Of a DNA stretch of 64,000 bases, positions 15,636 through 24,929 are shown one piece after another (the stretch's first letter is position 1; each line of letters opens with the position of its first letter). The stretch lies in the NCBI RefSeq assembly GCF_019890675.1, contig NZ_JAIOAA010000020.1, forward strand, positions 1 through 64,000. The letters run 5' to 3'. The translations under genes were made by a program, and so were the position numbers. The notes under the pieces were generated by a model. The model saw only the letters and a list, made by a program, of their open reading frames with translations. It did no database searches and was not told the DNA's origin. The stretch comes from Micromonospora sp. PLK6-60. GTDB taxonomy: Bacteria; Actinomycetota; Actinomycetes; Mycobacteriales; Micromonosporaceae.

Positions 15636-16475
15636 GTGACGTCCACCAGGGAGCGGCAGCGCGCGGCGGCGCGCGCCCAGCTCGAGCGGAAGATGGCCGA
15701 GCGGGCGGCCAGGGCCCGCAAACGCCGGCAGACCCAGGCGATCGTCGGCGCGAGCGCCGCCCTGCTGCTGGTGATCGCCGGCACGGTCTGGCTGGCGACC
15801 CAGTTCGGCGGGGACGACGAGCCGCAGGGGACCGCCGCGCAGGACTCCGGGGCGGCCCAGTGCGCCTTCACGGAGATCCCCAAGGAGCAGCGGAACAAGG
15901 AGATCAAGGACGTCGGGCTCCCGGAGGCCCAGCAGTCCACCCGCGGCACCCAGACCATGACGCTCGACACCAACCTGGGCCCGATCACCGCCAAGGTCGA
16001 CCGGTCGAAGGTGCCCTGCACCGCGGCCAGCTTCACCCACCTGGCCAGCAAGAACTTCTTCGACAACAGCAAGTGCCACCGGCTGGTGACGCAGGGCATC
16101 AAGGTGTTGCAGTGCGGTGACCCGAGCGTCACCGGCAAGGGCTGGCGGCAGACCGACGGCACCGGCGGCCCGAGCTACCGGCTGGCCGAGGAGAACCTGC
16201 CCACCGACAAGCGGCCGCCGTACCCGGAGGGCGTCATCGCCATGGCGAACAACGGGGACCCGGGCAGCACCGGCAGCCAGTTCTTCATCGTCTACGGCGA
16301 CTCCCAGCTCGACCCGAACTACACGGTGCTGGGCACGATCACCGGCGGGATGGACATCGTGCAGGAGGTCGCGAAGGCCGGCGACGACGGCGCGTTCGGC
16401 CCGCAGCCCGGCGGCGGCCACCCGAAGAAGGAGATCGTCATCAAGAAGCTGACGATGAGCGAGCCGCAGGGCTGA
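15636..16475 (+). CDS. Membrane-anchored peptidyl-prolyl cis-trans isomerase, cyclophilin type
   Basis: A 279-residue cyclophilin paralogue of the upstream gene, accelerating proline isomerisation in proteins outside the membrane. It has an Arg/Ala-rich N-terminus, one helix (about 38-58, AIVGASAALLLVIAGTVWL) and a cyclophilin domain from about residue 100. Catalytic landmarks are better kept than in its neighbour: KCHRLVTQGIKVLQCGD retains the Arg, and GSQFFIVYGD the substrate pocket. The GTG at 15636 follows AGGAGGAG by 7 nt. It is separated from the first copy by 57 bp, so an operon is likely. A related gene beside rel is common in actinobacteria (the ppiB region in mycobacteria). Confidence 0.9.
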   Translation: MTSTRERQRAAARAQLERKMAERAARARKRRQTQAIVGASAALLLVIAGTVWLATQFGGDDEPQGTAAQDSGAAQCAFTEIPKEQRNKEIKDVGLPEAQQSTRGTQTMTLDTNLGPITAKVDRSKVPCTAASFTHLASKNFFDNSKCHRLVTQGIKVLQCGDPSVTGKGWRQTDGTGGPSYRLAEENLPTDKRPPYPEGVIAMANNGDPGSTGSQFFIVYGDSQLDPNYTVLGTITGGMDIVQEVAKAGDDGAFGPQPGGGHPKKEIVIKKLTMSEPQG

Positions 16476-16489
16476 TCCCCGCGCCCGTA

Positions 16490-16529
16490 CGACGAAGCGC
16501 CCGCCGGCGATGCCGGCGGGCGCTGTCGT
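16490..16529. terminator. Bidirectional terminator between cyclophilin and rel genes
   Basis: A perfect 13-bp stem (AGCGCCCGCCGGC and mirror) with a 3-nt loop, extended by an ACGAC/GTCGT pair across a 2-nt bulge. It lies exactly between the two convergent stop codons. Confidence 0.85.
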
Positions 16530-16536
16530 CTGCGGC

Positions 16537-19020
16537 TCAGGCGCCCGAGGTGACCCGGTACGCGTCGAACACCCCGTCGACCTTGCGGACCGCGGCGAGC
16601 AGGTGCCCCAGGTGCTTCGGGTCGGCCATCTCGAAGCTGAACCGGCTGACCGCCACCCGGTCCCGGGTGGTGGTGACCGTGGCGGAGAGGATGTTCACCC
16701 GCTCCTCGGAGAGCACCCGGGTGACGTCCGCGAGCAACTTGTGCCGGTCCAGCGCCTCGACCTGTATCGCGACCAGGAAGGTGGAGGCGGAGGTGAGCTT
16801 CCAGGTGACCTCGACCACCCGCTCACCCTGCGCCCTCAGGTCCTCGGCGTTGGCGCAGTCGTCGCGGTGCACGCTCACCCCGCCGGAGCGGGTGACGAAG
16901 CCGAACACCGTGTCCGGCGGCACCGGCGTGCAGCACCGGGCCAGCTTGATCCAGACGTCGCTGACGCCCCGGACCACGACCCCGGGGTCGTGGCTGCTGG
17001 ACCGGCTGCGCGGCGGGCGGGTGGCGACCGCGGTCTCGGCGATGTCCTCGGCGGCGCCCTCCTCCCCACCGTAGGTGGCCATCAGCTTCTGCACCACCGA
17101 CTGCGCGGAGACCTGGCTGTCGCCGACCGCCGCGTAGAGCGAGGCCACGTCGGCCAGGTGCAGGTCCCGGGCGATCGCCATCAGCGCGTCGGAGGTGAGC
17201 ATCCGCTGCAACGGCATGCCCTGCTTGCGCATCGCCTTGACGATCGCGTCCTTGCCGGCCTCGATCGCCTCCTCGCGCCGCTCCTTGTTGAAATATTGCC
17301 GGATCTTGGTGCGGGCGCGCGGGCTCTTGACGAAGCCCAGCCAGTCCTGCGTCGGGCCGGCGGTCTCCGACTTCGAGGTGAAGATCTCGATGACGTCGCC
17401 GTTGGACAGCGTCGACTCCAGCGGCACCAGCTTGCCGTTGACCCGGGCGCCGATGCACTTGTGCCCGACCTCGGTGTGCACCGCGTACGCGAAGTCCACC
17501 GGCGTCGACCCGGTCGGCAGCGGGATGACGTCGCCCTTGGGGGTGAAGACGTACACCTCCTGGCTGGACAGGTCGAAGCGCAGCGCGTCGAGGAACTCGC
17601 TCGGGTCGGCCGCCTCGCGCTGCCAGTCCAGCAGCTGGCGCAGCCAGGTCATCTCGTCGATGTGCGCCGGCGGGCCGACGATCTGGGTGCCCTTGTGCTC
17701 CTTGTACTTCCAGTGCGCGGCGATGCCGAACTCGGCGGTGCGGTGCATCGCGTAGGTGCGGATCTGCATCTCGACCGGCTTGCCGGTGGGCCCGATGACC
17801 GTCGTGTGCAACGACTGGTACATGTTGAACTTGGGCATCGCGATGTAGTCCTTGAACCGGCCCGGCACCGGCTGCCAGTTGGCGTGGATGACACCCAGCG
17901 CCGCGTAGCAGTCCCGCACCGTGTCGACCAGGATCCGCACCCCGACCAGGTCGTAGATGTCGTTGAAGTCGCGCCCCCGCACGATCATCTTCTGGTAGAT
18001 CGAGTAGAGGTGCTTCGGCCGGCCGGTGGTCTCCGCCTTGATCTTGGCGGCCTTCAGGTCGGTGCCCACCTTCTGCGTCACCTGCCGCAGCAGCGACTCC
18101 CGCTGCGGCTGGTGCTCCCCGATCAGCCGGTTGATCTCCTCGTACCGCTTCGGGAACAGGGTGCCGAAGGCGAGATCCTCCAGCTCCCACTTGATGGTGT
18201 TCATACCGAGGCGGTGGGCGAGCGGGGCGAGGATCTCCAGCGTCTCCTTCGCCTTCTGCTCCTGCTTGGGACGGGGCAGGAAGGTCAGGGTGCGCATGTT
18301 GTGCAGCCGGTCGGCCAGCTTGATCACCAGCACCCGCGGGTCCTTGGCCATCGCCACCACCATCTTGCGGATGGTCTCGGCCTTGGCCGCGTCACCGAGC
18401 TTGACCTTGTCCAGCTTGGTGACGCCGTCGACCAGCAGGGTGACCTCGGGGCCGAAGTCGGCGCGCATCTGGTCGAGGGTGTATTCGGTGTCCTCGATGG
18501 TGTCGTGCAGCAGCGCCGCCACCAGGGTGGTGGTGTCCATCCCCAGGTTGCCCAGGATGGTCGCCACGGCCAGCGGGTGGGTGATGTACGGGTCGCCGGA
18601 CTTGCGGTACTGACCGGAGTGCCAGCGGGCCGCGGTGTCGAACGCGCGCTGGAGCAGCCGGGCGTCCGCCTTCGGGTGGGCATCGCGGTGGGTGGCGATC
18701 AGCGGTTCGAGCACCTCGCTGACCTGCGAGGTCTGCCAGGGCGCGTTGAACCGGGCCAGGCGCGCCCGCACCCGCCGCCCGGTCGGGGCGTTGGAGAGCG
18801 CGAACCCGCCGCTCGGCGACGGGTCGACGGAGTCCTCGACGGGGAACGCCACCCGGGCGACGCCGTCGCCGGACGACGCGTCCACGCCGGACGCGCCGTC
18901 GCCGGCGGACGAGCCGCCGTCGCCGGCCCCCACCCGGCCGTTCCGCTCGGTCACCGAGCCGTCAGCGTCGCCTGTCGGGTGCACCGTGCCCTCCACCGGA
19001 GGGACGACCTCGTGGGACAC
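16537..19020 (-). CDS. relA: Bifunctional (p)ppGpp synthetase/hydrolase Rel
   Basis: The stringent-response enzyme that makes and degrades (p)ppGpp at starved ribosomes. It has about 827 residues. Domains in order: a disordered acidic N-terminus (1 to about 80); an HD hydrolase with LHDTIEDT (about residues 165-172), so hydrolysis should be active; a synthetase with GRPKHLYSIYQKM and the RFKDYI (RxKD) signature of bifunctional enzymes; a TGS domain (VYVFTPKGDVIPLP); a helical zinc-finger region (ARCCTPVPPD); and a C-terminal ACT domain. Two GTG starts are possible: 19020 (SHEVVPP) has AGGAGG close upstream, while 19032 has little. The first is used here. Downstream of apt on the same strand, as in other actinobacteria. 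Confidence 0.96.
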   Translation of the reverse strand: MSHEVVPPVEGTVHPTGDADGSVTERNGRVGAGDGGSSAGDGASGVDASSGDGVARVAFPVEDSVDPSPSGGFALSNAPTGRRVRARLARFNAPWQTSQVSEVLEPLIATHRDAHPKADARLLQRAFDTAARWHSGQYRKSGDPYITHPLAVATILGNLGMDTTTLVAALLHDTIEDTEYTLDQMRADFGPEVTLLVDGVTKLDKVKLGDAAKAETIRKMVVAMAKDPRVLVIKLADRLHNMRTLTFLPRPKQEQKAKETLEILAPLAHRLGMNTIKWELEDLAFGTLFPKRYEEINRLIGEHQPQRESLLRQVTQKVGTDLKAAKIKAETTGRPKHLYSIYQKMIVRGRDFNDIYDLVGVRILVDTVRDCYAALGVIHANWQPVPGRFKDYIAMPKFNMYQSLHTTVIGPTGKPVEMQIRTYAMHRTAEFGIAAHWKYKEHKGTQIVGPPAHIDEMTWLRQLLDWQREAADPSEFLDALRFDLSSQEVYVFTPKGDVIPLPTGSTPVDFAYAVHTEVGHKCIGARVNGKLVPLESTLSNGDVIEIFTSKSETAGPTQDWLGFVKSPRARTKIRQYFNKERREEAIEAGKDAIVKAMRKQGMPLQRMLTSDALMAIARDLHLADVASLYAAVGDSQVSAQSVVQKLMATYGGEEGAAEDIAETAVATRPPRSRSSSHDPGVVVRGVSDVWIKLARCCTPVPPDTVFGFVTRSGGVSVHRDDCANAEDLRAQGERVVEVTWKLTSASTFLVAIQVEALDRHKLLADVTRVLSEERVNILSATVTTTRDRVAVSRFSFEMADPKHLGHLLAAVRKVDGVFDAYRVTSGA

Positions 19021-19298
19021 CGGCCTCCTCACCGCTCGCCGGGGTTACCGCCGGCCGTGCGGCCGACGTACCTGTCCAACCGGCCCTGGGCCGGTGTTGT
19101 TCCACGCCGCCCGGATCGATCGCCGTGCTCCGCGCCCGGCCGCCGGCCGGATCCGGACACCGCGCCGACCGCGCCGGCCGACTCCCGCCGCCGGGGTCGG
19201 TCACCCGCCCGGTCGGCAAAGGGCAATGCTACCCGTACGCAGGGTGCCCCGCGCTTCCGCCGGACGGACCGCGACCGGTCGGCCCCACGGTGACCGGC

Positions 19299-19865
19299 TC
19301 AAACGGTCAGCAGGGCATGCACCGGGCGCGGGGCGAGGCGCTCGCGCCCCTTGAGGAAGCCCAGCTCCAGCAGCACGGTGAACCCGGCCACCGTGCCGCC
19401 GGCCCGCTCCACCAGGTCCAGGGTGGCCTCGGCGGTGCCGCCGGTGCCCAGCACGTCGTCCACCACCAGCACCCGGTGCCCCGCGGTGAACGCGTCCTGG
19501 TGCACCTCCAGCGTCGCCTCGCCGTATTCCAGGGCGTACGAGGCGGCGTGGGTGGCCCGGGGCAGCTTGCCCGCCTTGCGCACCGGCACCACCCCCAGCC
19601 CGGTGGCGTACGCGATGGCGGCGGCCAGCACGAAGCCGCGCGCCTCGATGCCGGCGACCACGTCGAACGACTCCCGCCCGTGGTACGCGACGATCCCGTC
19701 GATCACCTCACGGAACACGTCGCCGTCGGCGAAGAGCGGCATCAGGTCCTTGAACACCACGCCCGGCTTCGGGAAGTCCGGCACGTCCAGCACCCGGCTG
19801 GCGACCAGCTGGGCGACCTGCGGGCCGCTGTCTCCCCGTACCGCGGTGCTGTGGGTCTCCGTCAC
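19299..19865 (-). CDS. apt: Adenine phosphoribosyltransferase
   Basis: The salvage enzyme converting adenine and PRPP to AMP. It has 188 residues from GTG 19865, and the longer frame enters the terminator hairpin. The PRPP-binding signature is VLVVDDVLGTGGTA (about residues 124-137). The adenine-side motif FPKPGVVFKDLMPLF lies near residue 32. The order secD-secF-apt-rel is the standard actinobacterial one. The strong hairpin between secF and apt suggests apt has its own promoter or is read by readthrough. The 266-bp gap between apt and rel shows no gene. Confidence 0.94.
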   Translation of the reverse strand: MTETHSTAVRGDSGPQVAQLVASRVLDVPDFPKPGVVFKDLMPLFADGDVFREVIDGIVAYHGRESFDVVAGIEARGFVLAAAIAYATGLGVVPVRKAGKLPRATHAASYALEYGEATLEVHQDAFTAGHRVLVVDDVLGTGGTAEATLDLVERAGGTVAGFTVLLELGFLKGRERLAPRPVHALLTV

Positions 19866-19891
19866 GGTTGTCCCGTTTCCCTTCCGACGAC

Positions 19892-19935
19892 GACGGCGTC
19901 CGTCATGCTGCTCGCACAGCATGGCGGACGCCGTC
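19892..19935 (-). terminator. Strong hairpin after secF
   Basis: A 19-bp stem with one mismatch (arm GACGGCGTCCGTCATGCTG) and a 6-nt loop lies 34 bp after the secF stop and 26 bp before the apt start. It probably ends the yajC-secD-secF transcript. Confidence 0.8.
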
Positions 19936-19969
19936 CGGGAGATTCCTACCGGGTGTCCCCGGCGCCGGG

Positions 19970-21157
19970 TCAGCGCCGCTTCGCGCCGCCCGGGCGGTTG
20001 CCGCCAGCGCCGGGGCGGCCGCCCCGGGCGCCGGTCGGCCGCTTGCCCGTCGGCCGGGAGCCCACCTTGGGCGCGGCGCCGGCCAGGGCGGGCGCCTGGG
20101 CGTCGTCGGTGACCTCGCCGGTCGCCGGACGCGGGGTGGCGCCCTTCGGGGTGACCTCGCCGCGGGCGATCGCGCCCCGGCGGGCCTGGACCCGCTTGTT
20201 GTGCGCCTGGATCCGCGGCTCCATGTTCTTCAGCACGGTCAGCAGCGGGGTGGCGAGCAGGATCGAGGTCAGGAACGCCACCGCCATACCGACGAAGAGG
20301 ACCAGGCCGAGGTCCTTCAGGGTGCCCGCGCCGAGCAGGCCGGCACCGATGAAGAGCAGACCACCGACCGGGAGCAGGGCGACCACCGAGGTGTTCAGCG
20401 ACCGCATCAGGCTTTGGTTCAACGCCAGGTTGGCCGCCTCACCGTACGTCTGGTTGTTGTTCGCCGTGATGCCCCGGGTGTTCTCCTGGACCTTGTCGAA
20501 GACCACCACCACGTCGTACAGGGCGAAGCCCAGGATGGTCAGGAAGCCGATGATCGTCGACGGGGTGACCTCGAAGCCGACAAGCGAGTAGATGCCGGCG
20601 GTGAGGATCAGGTTCATGAACAGCGAGACGATCGCCGCGACCGCCATCCGCCACTCGAAGCGCACCACCAGATAGAGCGCCACCACCGCGATGAAGATCA
20701 CCAGACCGAGCAGGGCCCGCGAGGTGACCTGGTCACCCCAGGCCTTGCTTACCTGGTTGCCGCTGATCTGCCCGGCGTCGATGCCGAAGTCCCGGGCGAG
20801 CTCGTTCTTGACGTCGGCCGCCTGGGCCGGGGTGAGCTGCGCGGTGCGGAACTCGTACGAGTCGCCGCTGGTGCTGCCGATCTTCTGCGCGGTGACCACC
20901 TCGGCGCCGTCGCCCTTGGCGGCCAGCGCCTCGTCGAGCGTCCGCTCGGCGTCGTCCAGGGTGCCGACGCTGGCCGGCACCTGGAACGAGTTGCCACCGG
21001 CGAACTCGATGCCGGGGTTGAAGCCGCGGATCACGAAGCTGAGCACCGCGATCAGCACCAGCACACCGGCCACCGTGAACCAGAGCTTGCGCCGGCCGAC
21101 GATGTTGAGGCCGGCCTCGCCCCGGTAGAGCCGGGCCGCCAGACCACTCTTAGCCAT
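19970..21157 (-). CDS. secF: Protein translocase subunit SecF
   Basis: A subunit of the SecDF complex, which uses the proton gradient to assist protein export through SecYEG. It has 395 residues with six predicted helices and the SecF signature GFNPGIEFAGGNSFQV (about residues 45-60) after helix 1. There is a periplasmic-side domain, then helices 2-6 (for example FEVTPSTIIGFLTILGFALYDVVVVFDKV, quoted only as an anchor around residue 200). The C-terminal 70 residues are a basic Gly/Pro/Arg-rich tail, typical of actinobacteria. The ATG at 21157 has AAGGAGG upstream within the end of secD, and only 1 bp separates the two genes. Confidence 0.96.
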   Translation of the reverse strand: MAKSGLAARLYRGEAGLNIVGRRKLWFTVAGVLVLIAVLSFVIRGFNPGIEFAGGNSFQVPASVGTLDDAERTLDEALAAKGDGAEVVTAQKIGSTSGDSYEFRTAQLTPAQAADVKNELARDFGIDAGQISGNQVSKAWGDQVTSRALLGLVIFIAVVALYLVVRFEWRMAVAAIVSLFMNLILTAGIYSLVGFEVTPSTIIGFLTILGFALYDVVVVFDKVQENTRGITANNNQTYGEAANLALNQSLMRSLNTSVVALLPVGGLLFIGAGLLGAGTLKDLGLVLFVGMAVAFLTSILLATPLLTVLKNMEPRIQAHNKRVQARRGAIARGEVTPKGATPRPATGEVTDDAQAPALAGAAPKVGSRPTGKRPTGARGGRPGAGGNRPGGAKRR

Positions 21158-21158
21158 C

Positions 21159-23075
21159 TCAGGCCTCCTTGGCGCGCGGGTTGCGGGTGGTCGCCGGCTC
21201 GGCCGACCGGGCCGGCAGGGCCCGGCCGAGACCACTGACCCGTGGGGACAGGAACGCCCGGGTGCGGGCGAACATCGTCATGATCGGGTGACGGAAGAGG
21301 AAGACCACCACCAGGTCCAGCACGGTCGCCAGGCCGAGCGCGAAGGCGAAGCCCTTCACCACGCCGACCGAGACGATGTAGAGGACCACGGCGGACATCA
21401 GGGTGATCGCGTTGGCCGAGATGATCGTCCGGCGGGCCCGGATCCAGGCCCGGGGCACCGCGCTGCGCGGGCTGCGCCCCTCGCGGATCTCGTCCTTGAG
21501 CCGCTCGAAGTAGATGACGAACGAGTCCGCCGCCACACCGAGCGAGACGATCATGCCGGCGATGCCGGCGAGGGTCAGGGTGAACCCGATCTGCCGGCCG
21601 AGGAACACCAGCGCGCCGAAGACCAGCAGCGCCGACAGGATCAGGCTCAGGAAGATCACCGAGCCGAGCAGCCGGTAGTAGAAGAACGAGTAGACGATGA
21701 CCAGCGCCAGGCCGATGCCCATGGCCAGCAGGCCGGCCCGCAGGTGGCTGTCGCCCAGGGTGGCGGTGACGTTCTGCTGCTCCTGCGGCACGAAGGTCAC
21801 CGGCAGCGCGCCGTAGCGCAGCTGGCTGGCCAGGTCGTTGGCGTCCTTGCTGGTGAAGCTGCCGGTGATCTGCGAGTCACCGGTCAGCACGCCCTGGATC
21901 TCCGGCGAGGAGACGATGTTGTTGTCCAGCACCACCGCCACCCGGCAGTTGCCGCCCTGGCCGAGCGCGCTCTGGTCGCAGCCGTTTCCCTTGTTCTGGA
22001 ACGACTCGCGGGTCAGCTCGGTCCACTTGTTCTGGCCGTCGCCGGTGAACTTCAGGCTGACCACCCAGGAGCTGGTCTGGTCGAGCTGCGCGCTGGCGTC
22101 CTTGACGTCGGTGCCCTCCACCTTCGCCACGTCGAGCAGGTATTTCGCCGCGCCGCCCTCGCAGGCCACCGCCTGCTGCTTCGGGTCCTTGATCGAGGCG
22201 GCCGGCCGCTTGTCGAGCTGGGCGCAGCTGATCGTCGGCACGTTGAACTGCATCTCCGGCGCGAGCACGGCGACCTCCTGCGGGGTCAGCGTGCCGAACG
22301 GCTTGAGCTTCTCCGCCAGGGACGGGTCGGCGGTCAGGTCGGCCGGGGCCTGCAGGCCGCTCGCGGCGGCCCAGGCGGCGGCGCCGACCTTCTGCTCGAC
22401 CGCCTTGCGCTGCTCCTCGATGCCCTGGGGCACCGGAGCGGCGCTGGCGCTCGGCGTGGCGGCCGGGGCGCTGGGGCTCGCGACCGGGGTGGGGTTGGCG
22501 CTCGGCGCGGGCGCGCCACCGCCCTGGCCACCGGCGGCCGGCGAGGCGCTCGCCTTCGGCGCGGCGCTGCCCGACGGCTGCGCCGCCGCGCTGCCCGAGG
22601 GCTGCGGGGTGGCGCTGCCCGAGGGCTGCGGGGTGGCGGTCGGGGCCGGGGCCGGGGCGGCGGTCGCGCCGCTGCCGTCGGTCGCCTTGAGCACCTTGCG
22701 GAAGCGCAGCTCGGCCGCGCTGCCGACGTCGGTCAGGTCGCGGTTCTCACCCGGCAGGGAGATCACGATGTTCCGGTCGCCCTCGGTGACCACCTCGGCC
22801 TCGGCCACGCCGTACGCGTTGACCCGACTCTCGATGATCTGGCGGGCCTCCTCGAGGTTGTCCCTCGTCGGAGGCTTGCCGTCGAGGCTGTTGGTGGCCT
22901 CCAGGGTGAGCCGGGTGCCGCCGATCAGGTCCAGGCCGAGCCGTGGCTCCAGCCGGTCCTTCCAGCCACCGCTGGCGCCGCCCGAGAAGAACACCAATAG
23001 ATAGAGGACGACGAAGATGAGCCCGAGTACGGCGAGCTGCCGCCCGGGGCGCATCTGTCCCTGAGGTGGTGCCAC
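21159..23075 (-). CDS. secD: Protein translocase subunit SecD
   Basis: The partner of SecF in Sec export. It has 638 residues from GTG 23075; an ATG at 23054 is an alternative with AGGGA upstream. It has an N-terminal helix (about 12-30), the D1 motif LGLDLIGGTRLTLE, a large external domain, then helices 2-6 with the conserved LRYGALPV and GVAADSFVIYFERLKDE regions. Odd feature: residues 134-217 of the external domain are a low-complexity Pro/Ser/Ala insert with repeated QPSGSA units, absent from classical SecD. It starts the secD-secF unit downstream of yajC, with a 226-bp gap holding no gene. Confidence 0.96.
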   Translation of the reverse strand: MAPPQGQMRPGRQLAVLGLIFVVLYLLVFFSGGASGGWKDRLEPRLGLDLIGGTRLTLEATNSLDGKPPTRDNLEEARQIIESRVNAYGVAEAEVVTEGDRNIVISLPGENRDLTDVGSAAELRFRKVLKATDGSGATAAPAPAPTATPQPSGSATPQPSGSAAAQPSGSAAPKASASPAAGGQGGGAPAPSANPTPVASPSAPAATPSASAAPVPQGIEEQRKAVEQKVGAAAWAAASGLQAPADLTADPSLAEKLKPFGTLTPQEVAVLAPEMQFNVPTISCAQLDKRPAASIKDPKQQAVACEGGAAKYLLDVAKVEGTDVKDASAQLDQTSSWVVSLKFTGDGQNKWTELTRESFQNKGNGCDQSALGQGGNCRVAVVLDNNIVSSPEIQGVLTGDSQITGSFTSKDANDLASQLRYGALPVTFVPQEQQNVTATLGDSHLRAGLLAMGIGLALVIVYSFFYYRLLGSVIFLSLILSALLVFGALVFLGRQIGFTLTLAGIAGMIVSLGVAADSFVIYFERLKDEIREGRSPRSAVPRAWIRARRTIISANAITLMSAVVLYIVSVGVVKGFAFALGLATVLDLVVVFLFRHPIMTMFARTRAFLSPRVSGLGRALPARSAEPATTRNPRAKEA

Positions 23076-23301
23076 GGCTGTCCTGTCTCCCTGTACGGTC
23101 GCGCCGCTGAACGCAGCGGCGACGAATGTCGGGCCGGGGGCCCGGCCGACTGCTTCGGGTGGTCGACGCCACGGGGCGGCACGTGTCGACCGGCGGTGGC
23201 GCGGCGGCGCCGGCCGGGGCTACGCGTGTCGGCGCCCGGGCGTCGACCCCACTATCCACTTGTGTGGACCGATCCGCTGCCCCTTCGTCAGGGGCGGCGG
23301 G

Positions 23302-23649
23302 TCACTCCTTGACCGGCTCGGCGTCCTCGGTGATCGCCTCGGTGGACTCGGCGCGCGGCGCCTGGGTGACCACCCGGGCGATGGCCGGCCGGGCGTACCG
23401 GGTCTGCACGCCGGGGGCGACCTCCAGCAGCACCGTGTCGTCGTCCACCCCGGTGACCGTGCCGTAGAGCCCGCCGATGGTGACCACCTCGTCGCCCGGG
23501 GCGAGCGCGGACTGCATCTGCTCCGCCTCCCGGCGGCGCTTCTGCTGGGGGCGGATCATCATGAAGTACATGACACCGAAGAGCAGAGCGATCATGAGGA
23601 TCGGCGTCAGACCACCGGCTCCCCCGCCACTCGCTGCTGCGTAGAACAC
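23302..23649 (-). CDS. yajC: Preprotein translocase accessory subunit YajC
   Basis: A small single-pass membrane protein that associates with SecDF. It has 115 residues from GTG 23649, chosen because GGGAAGG lies 8 nt upstream; an ATG at 23667 would add six residues. One helix (TPILMIALLFGVMYFMMI) is followed by the YajC signature RPQQKRRRE and the domain MQSALAPGDEVVTIGGLYGTV. The tail is acidic. Position between ruvB and secD is the conserved actinobacterial arrangement. Confidence 0.94.
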   Translation of the reverse strand: MFYAAASGGGAGGLTPILMIALLFGVMYFMMIRPQQKRRREAEQMQSALAPGDEVVTIGGLYGTVTGVDDDTVLLEVAPGVQTRYARPAIARVVTQAPRAESTEAITEDAEPVKE

Positions 23650-23788
23650 GCTTGTCGACCTTCCCATTGGCCAGCCGCCGGGTACGAGGGGTACCGGAGC
23701 GGAGGCGGATTTTCACATCCTGTACAGACCGCGGCGAGTCTAGTCGCTACACCTGAGAACGCCGAATGCGGCGCAGATCACGTTCGCG

Positions 23789-24853
23789 TCACGGCTGCTC
23801 GGGCTCGACCGAGAAGAGATCGGGCGCCACGGCGGTCTCGGCGGCAAATGTACCATTCGGCGGATTACGCCCCAGATGGTGCCAGGCGGCGGCGGTCGCC
23901 ACCCGCCCCCGCGGCGTCCGGGCCAGCAGGCCGGCCCGGACCAGGAACGGCTCGCAGACCTCCTCCACCGTGTCCGGCTGCTCCCCCACCGCCACGGCCA
24001 GGGTGGACAGGCCCACCGGGCCGCCCCGGAACGAGTCCACCAGCGCGGTCAGCACCGCCCGGTCCAGCCGGTCCAGGCCGAGCCCGTCGACGTCGTACAC
24101 GGTCAGCGCGGACCGGGCGGTCGCCAGGTTGACCACGCCGTCGGCCCGCACCTCGGCGTAGTCCCGGACCCGGCGCAGCAGCCGGTTGGCGATCCGGGGC
24201 GTGCCCCGGGACCGGCCGGCGATCTCCGCCGCGCCGTCGACGGTGATCGGCACGCCGAGGATCCGCGCCGAGCGGTGCAGCAACGCCTCCAGCTCGACCG
24301 GGGAATAGAAGTCCAGGTGCGCGACGAAGCCGAACCGGTCCCGCATCGGCCCGGTCAGCAGGCCGGACCGGGTGGTCGCGCCGATCAGGGTGAACGGCTC
24401 GACGTCCAGCGGGATCGCGGTGGCCCCCGGGCCCTTGCCCACCACCACGTCGACCCGGAAGTCCTCCATCGCGGAATAGAGCAGCTCCTCCGCCGGCTTG
24501 GCGATCCGGTGGATCTCGTCGATGAAGAGCACGTCGCCCTCGGCGAGCCCGGTCAGGATGGCCGCCAGGTCGCCGGACCGCTCGATCGCCGGACCGCTGG
24601 TCACCCGGATCCCGGTGCCCAGCTCGGCGGCGACGATGTTGGCCAGGCTGGTCTTGCCCAGGCCCGGCGGCCCGGAGAGCAGGATGTGGTCGGGCGGGGA
24701 ACCCCGCCGCATCGCGCCCTGGAGCAGCAGGTCGAGCTGGTCGCGGACCCGGTCCTGGGCGATGAACTCGGCCAGCCGCTTCGGCCGGACGCTGGCCTCC
24801 GCGTCCCGCTCGGCGTCGCTGACGTACGCCGAGATCAGGTTCTCGCCCGTCAT
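23789..24853 (-). CDS. ruvB: Holliday junction branch migration helicase RuvB
   Basis: The AAA+ motor of the RuvAB complex, driving branch migration of Holliday junctions in recombination repair. It has 354 residues, the normal length. Walker A is GPPGLGKTS (about residues 60-68), Walker B is LFIDEIHRI (about 107-115), sensor 1 lies in GATTRSG, and the C-terminal winged helix (FLVRAGLLARTPRGR) contacts DNA. The acidic tail is short. It follows ruvA by 76 bp on the same strand and completes the ruvC-ruvA-ruvB operon. Confidence 0.97.
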   Translation of the reverse strand: MTGENLISAYVSDAERDAEASVRPKRLAEFIAQDRVRDQLDLLLQGAMRRGSPPDHILLSGPPGLGKTSLANIVAAELGTGIRVTSGPAIERSGDLAAILTGLAEGDVLFIDEIHRIAKPAEELLYSAMEDFRVDVVVGKGPGATAIPLDVEPFTLIGATTRSGLLTGPMRDRFGFVAHLDFYSPVELEALLHRSARILGVPITVDGAAEIAGRSRGTPRIANRLLRRVRDYAEVRADGVVNLATARSALTVYDVDGLGLDRLDRAVLTALVDSFRGGPVGLSTLAVAVGEQPDTVEEVCEPFLVRAGLLARTPRGRVATAAAWHHLGRNPPNGTFAAETAVAPDLFSVEPEQP

Positions 24854-24929
24854 GCCCGGCCCCCCGCGCGCGTCGGCGCCGGCCGGGTATCCGCCCCCGG
24901 GGCGCTCGGACCCGGCGCGCTCCGCGCGC

